Position numbers and translations under genes: made by a program
Source of the DNA: Haemonchus contortus
Taxonomy: Eukaryota > Nematoda > Chromadorea > Rhabditida > Trichostrongylidae
NCBI GenBank assembly: GCA_000469685.2
Contig: LS997565.1
Span: forward strand, 41,069,166 to 41,133,165
Length of the DNA: 64,000 bases
Reading direction: 5' to 3'
Shown here: one piece after another, positions 46,701 to 58,436 of the stretch
Layout of the letters: the number at the start of each line of letters is the position of its first letter
How positions within the stretch are numbered: the stretch's first letter is position 1
The notes under the pieces: model-generated
The model's input: the letters and a program-made list of their open reading frames with translations, nothing else
What the model was told of the DNA's origin: nothing
The model's database searches: none

Positions 46701-47810
46701 ACATGCATGCGAGAAGGGAAGCAAGTCAGAGTTCCTTTTTGAACGTGCTCATCTCCTTATTTGAATCGGTGTCATTTCACTCCAAACTCTTCTTGAATTC
46801 AGTTATGACCATATTGCTCTTCGTAGTGACCTACAGCTTGCTCATGTTGGCTTTGTAGCAGCCAGTAACTTACCCGACCCTGAGGATCAGGGAGTTGAGG
46901 AAACTACCCGAGCTTGAGGATCAGGGAGTTGAGGGAGTTCCTTAGAAGTCGCAGTCTAGTGCAGACATTACTCGGGAACATCTTTCAAGGGCAAAATAAA
47001 TTTCTAGAATTCTCTCCCGTGGCACAGCGACGGCTCTTCGGTTTTCATCTAGCCATCATCGCAGCCATCGTTGCACTTTTGACGGGGCAAAATAAATTAG
47101 GAAACAGAAAATCAGATCATGGGCGGGCGCGAGTAGAGAAGGGGCGAGAGCTGCTGAGGGATAGAATTTACGAGGCAGGAGACGAAGCCGCTTCTCATCA
47201 GACTGTCATTCAAATAAAAGATTGCTTAGAAATGTGAGGAATCACCTTCATACCACCTCCCCCAATGGTTGGCGCAAGTGTTCGTCAGAGAATCCGAAAA
47301 TTTTCAGCTTGAAGTGTACTAAAAATAGTCGCTCTTCAGTGCTCTTTTTACGATGTCTTTTTATGATTGTACTGAATTTATGACCCGTTTTTATTTACTG
47401 GCCCTAGTAGTAGATAAGACTTCTTACCCAACTCCTTCCCCCGCCTTTATTACAAAAACCTCTTCAATCTCATGAGATCATGTCTAGTTTTCTTGGGAGA
47501 CGTGCATTAGGAATGTTTTTGTGTAATCGATCCGCCGCACGCGACTGTCGCGGACCTTATGCCTCGCTTTACCAGTTCCAGCGTTCTTCATACAGCTCAA
47601 TCGTCATGCCATTATTATGATACTTATGGTATGATTTTACTGTTAGATGTTTTGTTCATGAATTTCTTACTTAATACCGCATTGTCACATTCCTTCGCGC
47701 GCGGCGTCTCTCGCCGCGACGCGACAATTTTGTTCCTACTGCACCATACACAGTTCTTCTTTCCCCTTACCGTTGTTCAGAGAGGGAGTATAATGAGCGA
47801 AGGGGGAGGA
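43751..47810. other. gene-poor stretch
   Basis: No supported gene. It holds an 18-base C homopolymer (43865-43882), a possible decayed SINE body at about 45770-45890 (with a cgtctaaaaagacgaaagca block), and the 34-bp tandem duplication at 46871-46938. Other open frames show no motifs or credible splice sites. Confidence 0.4.
46871..46938. repeat. 34-bp tandem duplication
   Basis: Two adjacent 34-bp units start tacccga and share tgaggatcagggagttgagg. A few substitutions separate them. Confidence 0.85.
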
Positions 47811-48045
47811 GTGGAGGCAGTGTAGTGCAAATGGCGCATTATCGCACCCGCGCTGACTGGGGATCGGTGCTAGCCCAGACGTACCAAGCCTTATATCCTC
47901 CGGGATCGTTTAAATGACACCAACTCGTTGAGAATATGAGAGCGCGGACCTGAATGATGGTCACTATAATTTATTGCCTAAAGCACAAGTGTATTCACCA
48001 TTGTTCTGAATGGAAGGTAGATGCCCAGGCTCATTGGATTGGACA
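47811..48045 (+). mobile_element. tRNA-derived SINE, copy 3 (degenerate)
   Basis: The head ggaggcagtgtagtgcaaatg aligns with the SINE A-box region, and ggatcggtgctagcc with a decayed B box. These are followed by accaagccttatatcctccg and a tail with ttctgaatggaaggtagatg. The order is as in the copy at 10051, but with more divergence and small gaps. Confidence 0.72.
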
Positions 48046-51000
48046 ACACAGAAAGACGTCTCCATTTCATTTTATGCAAGAATATGGTGGGGCATAGTAG
48101 ACAGAGCCAGAGTTCTTCTAACTTGTCATTTTCTCAAAGTTAAGCAAGGGATAGAGTCTCAGCTGACCTATGCGGTTTTTAACCTCCGATCTGCCAAGGT
48201 GTCCCATGTGCATGAAACACACCGTCTTACCAAACCTTCTATGTTCTTGAGCCAGAGAACCTGAGCTTTACCCAAGAGGTAGATAAAGCTTGAGAGCTGC
48301 AGTCTCAAGCGGGGGTTCCTAATATATGAGAAATAGGGCTGCCCTCGTCGACGTTTACAAGCGCTCACTTGTGTCCCAACCGGCTGCTACCCGAAGGATG
48401 CGCTCCATTAGATTTGAATACGAAGCGCATTCGTTGATTCCAGACATTCAGGTTTTACTTTTTTTTCTCCTGAAGGAACAATCGTACTAGCCCCAGATGC
48501 CGTCAATGCTGGCTTTTTTTGGTGAAGTGATGATAGTGGAAGCCTCTACGGTAAGGAGGCTTCCACCATCATCACTTCACCAAAAAAAAGTATCATCCAT
48601 CATCTACTGTGAAATCGTAGCCTAGTGTTTACATCAAATTCTTGTTTATTCTTTTATGATAGTGACTTGTCAGTGTGATCGATTACCTTAAATATCAACT
48701 GTTGTGGCGAGGTAGCTCAGATGAATCCTTCTCTGGAATGCGCCGTGCATTTGTCATCCACTCGGCATCACAAGCAATCATAATGGTTTATGATGGATAT
48801 ATCAACACATCCCTCGCAAACCTCACTAAGTGCAAGAGCCGAAGTTGAGCTGAAGTTGCAGGGCTCTTCCAGAAGCTCTACCATTTCGGCTCTCTTAGAA
48901 GCCTCTTCCAGAAGACATAGGTCGCAGCAATCTGTCCATAGAGCAGTGGACGATATGTAGAAGTTTGGGCAGTTGAGGGAGAACTAGTTTCAGAGTCTGA
49001 TCCGTTGACCTAGAAGCATCCTAGGGTAACACTCTTCTTAACCGGACTAATGCTACACCTCATCATCATTGTCTTATCACGTCTTCTGGTTCTTTCAAAG
49101 ACAGGGTAAGGTAGTGTCGATAGGTGCTACCATCTCACATTCAATCCAAAGATCTGATCGAGACAATGGGCCTTCTTAGACTCCTGGATTTATGTACACC
49201 CTTCCAAGGTGGTAAAGATGGAGTGCTGTGTTTTTTTGTGGAAGGAATGGCTCGGGCCGCTTTTGAATTGGCTCAAATATATCGGAATAGAATCAAAATT
49301 CGCCCCTATGCAACATGCTATTATGGCCGAAAGTCGAGCCCCTTGATAGCTATCGGAACGAGTTTGAAAAACGCGAAATCCTTTGCGTTTTCTCTCTTCA
49401 ATCTTTCTCCAATAGCTTCGACTTTTCAAAAATCGTTTTCTTTTCTAATTTGTGAATGTTTTCGTTGAAATCGATGTGGTAGTTCGTATTTGAAGTTCCT
49501 GAGGTTACACTGAGAAAAAAGTGCAAGAGCAAAGTGCAACGAGCCTTTTCTTTTGACACGTCTCCTCTTTGTTCGCTCGTTTCCGTCATGGTCCATTCCT
49601 TTCTTCTAGACAATCCCTAAAACCAACAGATGTTGAAAGAAGACATTGACTCTGAAGGTTTGGGTTGCTTCCCGAAGACTAAGCAAGGGGGGAGGGGATT
49701 GGGCTTTTGGGAAATGTGAATGATAAACAACAACATTTATCAAATTTATTTATTTTGCTCATGATCACCAAGGATTAGGCCACAGGAACCACCCATACGT
49801 TTTTTTGTGGAAAACCTCGAAGACGATGGTCTAGGGAACAGTCCCGGAGCAAAAATCTTGATCGGGAGCATTTTTTTGCCTAGAAAGACGGGCACAAGTC
49901 AGTGCGCTAAACCCATTTATTGACACAGTACCGGTTTCAGTAGTTTTGCAAAGTGCCCACGTTGGACTGATGTTGGACTGTTGATTCGTTCAGGAAGTCT
50001 GATCATTGACCGTTTAAAGAACGGGAGCGAGTCCATGTTTTGCACTGTTCACGGTCAAATAGAAAGGAAAAACCCTAAGGCCCTATCCTTTACCTCTGGG
50101 ACGAGTCCTTAGCCATGAAATCGCTTTTTTTTGTAGTCACCTACAGGTAGCCGAGTAAGACTCTAGGGTATTGACGTCGGTAGTTGCATACGTTGGGTTC
50201 ACCCAATGCCTTTCCAGTCTAGAGAAAACTCATTCATCTCCCTGGAAATCTTAGTAGCTGGAAAGCTCAGTAGGTCTAGCTTTCTTGGGTGGGGAAATTC
50301 CAAACAGGACCTACTGCCTGTGCAAAGCTACAGATATCGTTTTTTTCGAAAATTGAAAAGCCCTCTGCCCTCCCTAACGGCTATCATTGTTCAGCTGCTA
50401 CTCCTTTTTCAGGTAGCTCACAAACGACTGTCTGCCTTTTCATCAGAGCTTTTTGAACTGCAGAAATGAGCCTGGCAATTATTTAGATCTAACTCCATTT
50501 TGTTCAGAAAAACCACTTTTTATTCGTGAATCAACCTCCGTCTTCTTCCAGAATTTTCACCTCTTTTTCAACTCGATTTTCGAGTTGGCGCTCTCAAGGT
50601 GGTTCGGCGTTTGGGTGAAAAAAGTGATGCCTTCATACCTTTCCAGAACTCCATCTTTTGCTGTCATAGAATAGATGCCTATCAAATATGCACCTTACAC
50701 TGTGCCCTGTTGACTGAAGATCGATGGAATTATGCCACGGACATTTTGTCGAGAAGAACTTTGCTGTCTTTTGATTATTTATTGACTTCTATCTCTCACT
50801 GACACATTTCCACACTTACATCAAATATCTCAAACGGTCACACGGTCCTCAGTGGCATGACCCAAGTTTACGAGCTTCTTTTCCATTTCTATTCTCTCTA
50901 ATTGTCAGAATTCATCTCTTTATATTCTATAACTACCGCCCGTAACTATCAGTAAATTGCTCATCGGCCCACCCTCATGAGCTCAGCCTTCTATACCTCC

Positions 51001-52204
51001 ATATTTGGCAGTTAGTTCCGGCCCGTCGGGAGAATTTGTTCATCACTTCGCCCTTGCAACTCATTGCATAAGCCGCGTACGCATCCAAACACAACTAGGA
51101 TTCTTGACGAAACTAGAATGCTAGGCACAACCCTGAACGAAATTAAAAACATCGAAAACCCGTGACTTTCCTTAAGCTAGAAGCCCTGTTCCTTATCAAT
51201 AAAAAGAAAGTGATACTGCGAGCACCCTCGGGATGAGCCTTGCATTTCACTTCCTTCAGTGATTAGGATTTTCTTTATGTGATCTGAACCATGGAATGTA
51301 TCCACCTACAAGCTACTGGCAGTCTGTTATCGTTTCATAGATTGGCCATTTGCAAGACCGGCTGAAACTGGATCCCATTCAACGACAATGGGGCAACCAT
51401 AACCATACTTGTGATAACCACAACCATACCATGCGGTTTGCACTTTCACGTTTCGAGTTACCTCGATTTAATTGGGATTATAGTTCACAGAGCATGGGGA
51501 TTCTTACCGTAACTGCAACTATCAGTCATCTGCACCGTCTCCAGCTATACCCTAGCCTGATGCCGGTCTTTTCTATATCTTCGCGTCATTTGATGTCCCC
51601 TTGAGATCACCGTTCCTCGACAGTTTCTTTTCTCTTTCTGCAAGAATGCAGAATGGTTGGTGCTTTTTTTCCGCGACTTGTGACACTTCGTCCCTCCACC
51701 TCGCGCTCACTTCTTCTTCTCCCACACAACGGAACCTGCTTTAGATCGTTGTGGGGGAGTTCCATGTTTTCATTTTACTTGTTACTTGTGTGACGTTTTG
51801 TTTCTGCAGAGAATCGGCCATGATTGAGAGTCGCTTCTCACAATACTCTTCATTTGGAGATGTTTCCATGAAACTTCCCCTATAGTGATCTCTTATTTAA
51901 GAGGTTTCATCATTACTATAAGCTGCATATTGAAAAATCAAATAAAGCGAAATTGGCCTTTAATTTTATAAATATTATCACTTTTTATTTTATAAAGGAT
52001 ATTGTTGTCCTAGGCCTAATTGAGCAGTGCCAAGGGATGCATATGGTCGCTTGTTGAAATCTTGGGTGGATATCGTCTTGACCCAAACTGGTTGTTCCTA
52101 ATAGGGGCGAAACGAGTTGCTTTTATTATTTTACCTGAACCTGTTCTGCAAAATATGTTTTGCCTTTCAATTGTAAATTAATGAGACCAGATGGAGTGTG
52201 AGGC
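48046..52204. other. gene-poor stretch
   Basis: No supported gene on either strand. The one clear structure is the long perfect-stem hairpin at 48513-48590. Several frames of 60-110 codons occur but show no family motif and poor splice context. Confidence 0.4.
48513..48590. repeat. long hairpin with ~33-bp near-perfect stem
   Basis: The arm at 48513-48545 (cttttttt then ggtgaagtgatgatagtgga and agcct) is the inverted copy of 48557-48590, with one T/C-type mismatch and a one-base difference in the T/A run. The loop is about ten bases. It could be a minimal foldback element or, if transcribed, a small-RNA precursor. Confidence 0.75.
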
Positions 52205-52420
52205 CAAGTGGCGCTCTTCGAGGGCGGGCATTTTTAGAAGGTCGAGCCAGGGGCTGATACTCGTCTATGCCTACCAAGCGCTTCACTACTTCGGGATCGG
52301 GTATGTGGTATCAGACTGACCTGGAAGAGTAAAAGGGCAGACTACTTCATCAGATTTTCTTCGAAAATTATTGTAAAGGCCATATGTACGAGCCCTGAAA
52401 CGTCTGAGTTCCTGATCCAG
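52205..52420 (+). mobile_element. tRNA-derived SINE, copy 4 (very degenerate)
   Basis: Only parts of the SINE pattern remain: a gggatcggg block, cagactgacctggaagagta matching the cagactcgtctgggaggata block, and aaggccatatgtacgagccc matching aggccacatacgcactcatt. The head is rearranged, so boundaries are approximate. Confidence 0.5.
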
Positions 52421-55400
52421 TTCGAATCTGAATTGGATCAGGGAGTACAGAAGGGATTGCAGCTAGTGGAATGCTCATGAGCACTATTTTTCTTTCGAAC
52501 TTTTAGCCGGTCGACTTTTTCTCTTAAATCCCATTTTTCTTGAATCTACCTCATTTGTCTTATTCCTGAGTTCCTCTCCTAGTCATGGTGAATTTTGAAC
52601 GGTATTTCGACAGTGCTGGTTAGGCGGTACATAAGCCAACGGAACAGGGTCGAGTTGGACTGGGCAATAAAGGCTTAGGAAGTAGTGGACCACTTCAAGC
52701 GCTTGATATGCACATATCCTTACTTTCGTTGGACCATTCGTCCAGATTTGTATTCTACGAGTTTCATTGTGCTCCTATTGAGTAGTAAAAAATTAGTTTG
52801 AAGTACATTGTACCTCCATCTTCCTAGTCGTATACACAATGCCTCCCTGGCCTGAGTCACAGCAACTTCCACGAAAGGTCATTAGAGTCATTTCCAACAA
52901 TAAGAGCGAGGACTAAACGATGGGTAGGGCTAAACGAGGACAGACAACTAGATCGTAGCGTGCAAAAGATTGACGGAATGGGTAGTTTTGTGCGGTTATG
53001 ACATAAATGGAAGCAATACGTACCGTTTGGGCGAGCGAATGGGAAGAGATACACCACAGAGTGTCACAAGCCCGAAGTCGAGGCATGTGCTTTGGATTGA
53101 GGCTATATACTCGGAATTCTCCTGAAAATGGTGCGAAAGTGTCGAATATTGACGGATAATATTGCCAGGAATGCGCCATGCCTTCAATTCTCATTCGTAT
53201 TCGTAAGACTTCCCAGACAAAGGATCGCAATCATAACAGAGGATTTCGTGTGCACAAATGCGTGGGTTTTTTCTTCGAAACTAGTTCAGAGCAGAGTCCC
53301 ACCCAAAGGGTGTTTCTAGTATTTCACAGCACATTAACCCACTTCTACATCCGCTCATCCCTGTCACTCAATGCAACAGATGCTTTCTATCAAGTTAGCT
53401 CTCAAAACATCATTGACTGCTATGCGGGACACCCTTTCATCCCCATACATTTCCCAGGTTTGATATGCACTGTATACAGCAACGAGTCTAAAGATCTCAC
53501 GGCCGCTTATTCAGCAGACTCACATGAATCATGACGTCTACAGTATCATCTCCTGCACCAGTCTGTTCCCATTGTCAATCCTAGGCTCACCCATGGGAAA
53601 GTGAATTAGCCAATTCTTGGCAACTGCTTTGGGCTCATACTTTCTCTCGAATCCAAAACAAGCTTAATATTCTTCTTTCGCGATCCTTTCCCGGGATTCA
53701 CGAGATAGCTCCGCTGGGAATAGAAAGCTTCAGTAGCCACTTATCCCTTAACGAGGTTGTTTGTGTGGAACAACATCTTGAAGAAAAGAATATTCATATC
53801 GTTGGCTCAACTCTCCTACAGCATGAGTGCTCCCCTTATCTGCTCCCTAGGATGAGAAACTATTCTCTTAGACTCCATGGGGAGGAGCACAAACGAGGTC
53901 TGGATCTCGTATGGGTTGTTGACAATGTCCACAACAATCTACCCGAGAAAGCAACTATAATCAGTAACGTTTCTCCTCTTCAAGATTTCCTCCTTAAGGC
54001 CCCTTCAAGCCTCCGTCTCCTAATCTCCTAGCTGAAGATCGACCCGTTCTTGTAAGGACCCTGACCTCTGTGTTAGTATTGCTTGGAATGCCGTCGCGTC
54101 TCGCCCACTCATCGTCGGCGTTTCGATAAGCCATTCGTTGTGCTCTTTGTCATTTCGTTCGGGATTCCTCGGCAGAAAGCATTCCTTGAGTTCTTTTTTT
54201 TGCAAACATCTATAAAGCGTCTTCTAGATGGTGAAACTAATGGCTTTGGTTTTATTCGATTTAATTACCTGTACGGTAGTCCTTAATCTGAGCTCTCCTA
54301 CTGCATAAAAGTGTTTTTGAACTTCATTTATCAGTAATATCTGAATATCAGTCATTCCCCAGTAGTATTTGTTGTATTAATTAAATTTCTTTTCTGCAAG
54401 ACGTTCATATCTTAATCTTACGCTACAACGAGTACTATGGTCTACTAACGACTGGACACCTTCAAATTACCTTCTCCAGAGGAAGAGGTAGTGCAGTTTG
54501 CAGCTGCCCTTCTCTGACTGGAGTAGGTCCCCAAATCTCCTTTACCAGTCGAGATCAAAGAGGTCCTTCTTTTTCCACTCTATTTAAACTGTATCTTTAC
54601 TGCTTCGAAGCTACTACTGTAGTATGCGCCATGCATCTGAAGTTCACCGATAGAGTAATCGTGTATTCGAAGCCATGCATGCAATGCCAATGCCATGCAG
54701 TCACGACAGTTCGGACATATTTCATTGTTAACGGGTCACAAGTTTTCGAAGGTGAGCAATCTCATCGAGATACGCCACGCATATAAATTGCGCTCAGAAT
54801 TGCTGAAGTACCTAAATGTACCACAACTCTCAGTCCTGTCTGACTCTAGGAAGCTGACACTGGAAGGCTGGAAGTCTTGGAAGGGTATGATACTCGAACT
54901 TCCCTCGGGTGGTCCGTCCCCACGCTACGGAGCTTTTCGAAGGTCGCGAAATATAGGGACAGTTGATGGTGTCTGTTTAGTTTAAGATAAGATTGACTTC
55001 AAACAGGTGTTCCAATTCCTTTTTCGACAATATTTAATGGATTTCTCAAGAAAGATGTTTATAAATTGCTCTTCTTCTATCTCATCCTCAATCTCATCCT
55101 TAGTGTATGCCGTGAAATGTCCGTTGCCCACTCTACGCTCGCCAACAAGATTTTATTTTAAATACATCCATGAGTACTCGAACACTGAGCATGAGTTTTA
55201 TGAGACGATGGCAAGCATTACGGCCCCCTTTTAGTTGCATAAATTCGCTGTGAGAAATGACCCAGGATCGGCAAAGGCGCTGCACCACATGTTTATCCGT
55301 TCTATCTCCATAGTAGTGGAGCTACTGCTATCATAGCCTTTCATTCTCCCTATTCTGCCAGTCTGGTTTCAAAGTTGGATTCAGTCTGAGTAAAGTATGA

Positions 55401-58133
55401 ACAATGGAGCCTTTGAGGCTGAAAAAAGGGCTCTAGGATGCGTTCTCCCCTTTGAATTCAGTCCACAACCTAAGGAAAAGCGTATGTGCTGGCAAGCGGG
55501 CGCAGGGCCAACCATCTACAGGTCAGTACTTTCCTTCAGGCGGACGAGCATGATATATGTAGGTCAGCTGACCGTGGAAGGCTAAATCCCTGTTAGGCCA
55601 CGCTCGGCGACGACGTCGTCAACTCCGGGGCTAGTTCACCTGCTAAAAACCGATATAGTGCTGACTGTCGATTATATGAGTAATTTTTTTACCTCTAGCA
55701 GGACAGGCGCCACTCATGACAGGGCCTTCCCCCTCTTCATATCCCTTCCCCTACCCCTTGCTAAAGGGGAGGAATTTTAATGTAAAATGTAATGGAGGAC
55801 TCTTTTGAGATTTTGCCACTTGCGGCACCTCCTCCCTTTGTGAAGAATCGGTGCGACTTCATCGCCATCAAAGCTACTCCAAAATGATTTACTGCCGAGG
55901 ATTATGTTGTCCGTCGAACCTCACTGGACCATGGTCCATCACAACAATGATTTTGCTCAAACTTTCAGCTTTGCTATTAGGAAGCTCACAGTAGCTCGCA
56001 GCCCCCAAATTTAAATATGAGCCCGTGGGAACTTTAAAAATAGCTTGTCAAAGTTGGCAGTCAATCGTCTCTATAGCCCTACTCGAGTTCGAGTCCCCTT
56101 CAAGTTATGCAGGTCTCCCGATGGATAGCCATTCGCCGAAGCGTGGTTTCTTCTGAATCACCTAGCATTAGTTGAACTTTGTCTTCACTGAGAAAACCAT
56201 GAAAAGGCCAATATACAGAGAGAAAGGGCTCAGAATTTCAACATGCATCTGCAAATATGCGAGTACTAAACGATGTAGCACGATGGAAAGGCTAAGATAG
56301 TGAGGAATTTTGATGACTAATGTACTGTTTATACAATGTACAAGCGGAGCGTCTACTGCGTCATCATCGCATCTGAATCGGCGGTGACGGACTTTGTGGA
56401 ATGTTCGGAATTTGCGCTTTCAACACTAGCCATAAAGATTCCCATGCAAAAATGTCGTCTATTTAAGGGTTTCCGTTGAAAGCTGTGGGATCTCGCCATT
56501 TGTTAGATTCATGGGAATAGTAACCGCAATATGCTGATCGTGCTAATTTGCAACTTTGCAGAAGAATTTCTTTTTTCACGCAAGATTTTGCTGGAAGCTA
56601 TCGTACCAGTCATCATATTCTGCCATCTTTTACAGCGTCATATCTATAGCTCCTATCAATCCGTACAGTAGTAGCCCTGACACCTGAGACTCCCTTGTCT
56701 GTAGTCTTTCCACCTCTGCATCAATCCTCTATATCAACGGAGTGGAGGTTCACTGAGGACGAATTACGTTCCCAGTCACTGCCAATAAACCTTCAGTTTT
56801 GGGAGAAATACTCTCAGAGAAGCCGCGCCGGACTTACCTTATCTTCTGCATTGCTTGGTTTATAGCAAACCTGCCGAAGATGATGAGAACCCGTCGAGAT
56901 TTGATACAGAATAAGTGCATGGCCATGTCTGGATGACTTTCAAATATGCGAAAACAAAGCACCTGGCGCAACCACCACTCACCGTATGTTCACACCTTCG
57001 AAAAACTGGTGGCGAGGTTCAATTCCAAAGGTCCACACCGAAACTTCTGGCTCTTCTCGTGGTTAAGTCGAAAAAAGGCGAAAATTAGTTCTCAAGACAT
57101 TGTCTATAGCCTGCAACCTTGTATAAAGCTTCTCGAAGGATGGGTTTCCAAGTGGGCTTGTTCGCTTTCAATCTATACACTTTGACGGGACTCTAGGTAG
57201 AATTCATGTTCATGGCAGCTTCTATAATAGCTTTTACAGCACTAAGAGCAACAAAAGATTGCTTCCACCTGGGTTCATTTATTCATTTATTTATTCTGCA
57301 TACAAGCCAGTGCATATTCTGCGCCAAACATGGTAGGTAAACAGTACAAAACTACACAACACAGAAAGTTTAGAAAATTCCATCGTCGCCATTACACAGA
57401 TTTCATATTTGCATATAAAAGATACTGAAGTGAAAGGAAATAAAAGACGCTTCCGTAGATGTCATTGGTGGCTCCATTAGTAGCAGCATTATACTTCTGT
57501 TCCCAAATGACACTGATACTAATTCGTGGTCAAGTGACCGTTTGCAACAGAATCCTGACTCCTCTTATGTTCTTTTATTATTCTATTGATTGTCCGATTT
57601 ATAACAGTTGCCAGACACCTACATGTCTGCAGTGTGGCACAGATATCGTAGTCATAAAAGTTATGGTGGGTCGGTGTTTTTCCCTGAATTTATTAGCTTG
57701 CCATTCTCACCAAGGGGTCTATCTTGATATACGCTGATTTCTATGCAAATATCGGCGTTACCCCGTGCTGTCCACATTTTTTGATGAGTCACTGACAGCC
57801 TGAAAGTGCATCATCAGTCATTACCGATGCGGATCTATCCACAATATGGTTCCGTTTTGGTTTGGTTCCATCTGTGGGATGCCCTCTGAAGGTACCGTGG
57901 CACTTAGCTCGTTTTCAGATGCACAAACGCTCCATGCTTGACGCAAGTTCAACATCCTCTGACACCTCCTTCCCAGTATACGCCAAACACTGAACTTCTA
58001 TTCGGGATTGCTAGCTCATTTTTATATGCTTTTGCGTTTTCTGGAGTTTCTATTCGTCGATCGACCGAAAGGTGCTAAAGGTTCTACTGTTTGAAATTTC
58101 GTTGAACGATTATGACCTCTATACTTGGCAAAG
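52421..58133. other. gene-poor stretch
   Basis: No gene is assigned. The second copy of the dispersed repeat is at 53749-53821. A minus-strand segment at 53024-53121 is bounded by good acceptor and donor sequences but stands alone. The remainder shows no recognisable structure. Confidence 0.35.
53749..53821 (+). repeat. dispersed repeat, copy 2
   Basis: It matches 21376-21449 over about 73 bp, ending at the identical tcaactctcctacag. It is open in the same frame as copy 1. Similarity stops at the same base on the right in both copies. Confidence 0.6.
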
Positions 58134-58436
58134 TGGGCGGAGGTGGTGTTGTGGCAAGTAGCGCATTTCACACACACATGTCACTGGTTTCTCCTGGATC
58201 GATATCCGCCTAGGCCAACCAAGCCTTCCATCCCCCCGGGGTCGGTTGATTGGTGCCAGGTTCGTCTAGGAGGACGAAAGCACTGACTTGTACATCGGCT
58301 GGCCACCACAAGTCACTGTATAAACCGAATACTCACCCAATACGCCACCACGATTCTGGATGGAAGTCGGATGTGTGGGCGCATCTCTCAGACTGGATTG
58401 ATCAATGCCCCAAGACTTTGTCCTTTACCCATTTAC
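58134..58436 (+). mobile_element. tRNA-derived SINE, copy 5
   Basis: It starts tgggcggaggtggtgttgtg, has a decayed B box (tggatcgatatcc), then the block accaagccttccatcc shared with copy 1, cgtctaggaggacgaaagca, and a tail with ttctggatggaagtcggatg. It is nearly full length and collinear with the copy at 10051-10350. Confidence 0.83.

Noticed and set aside
53024..53121. Minus-strand segment bounded by TTTTCAG and GTACGT with an open frame
   Set aside because: Isolated, no recognisable domain, more than one frame open, and no neighbouring exon that joins in phase.
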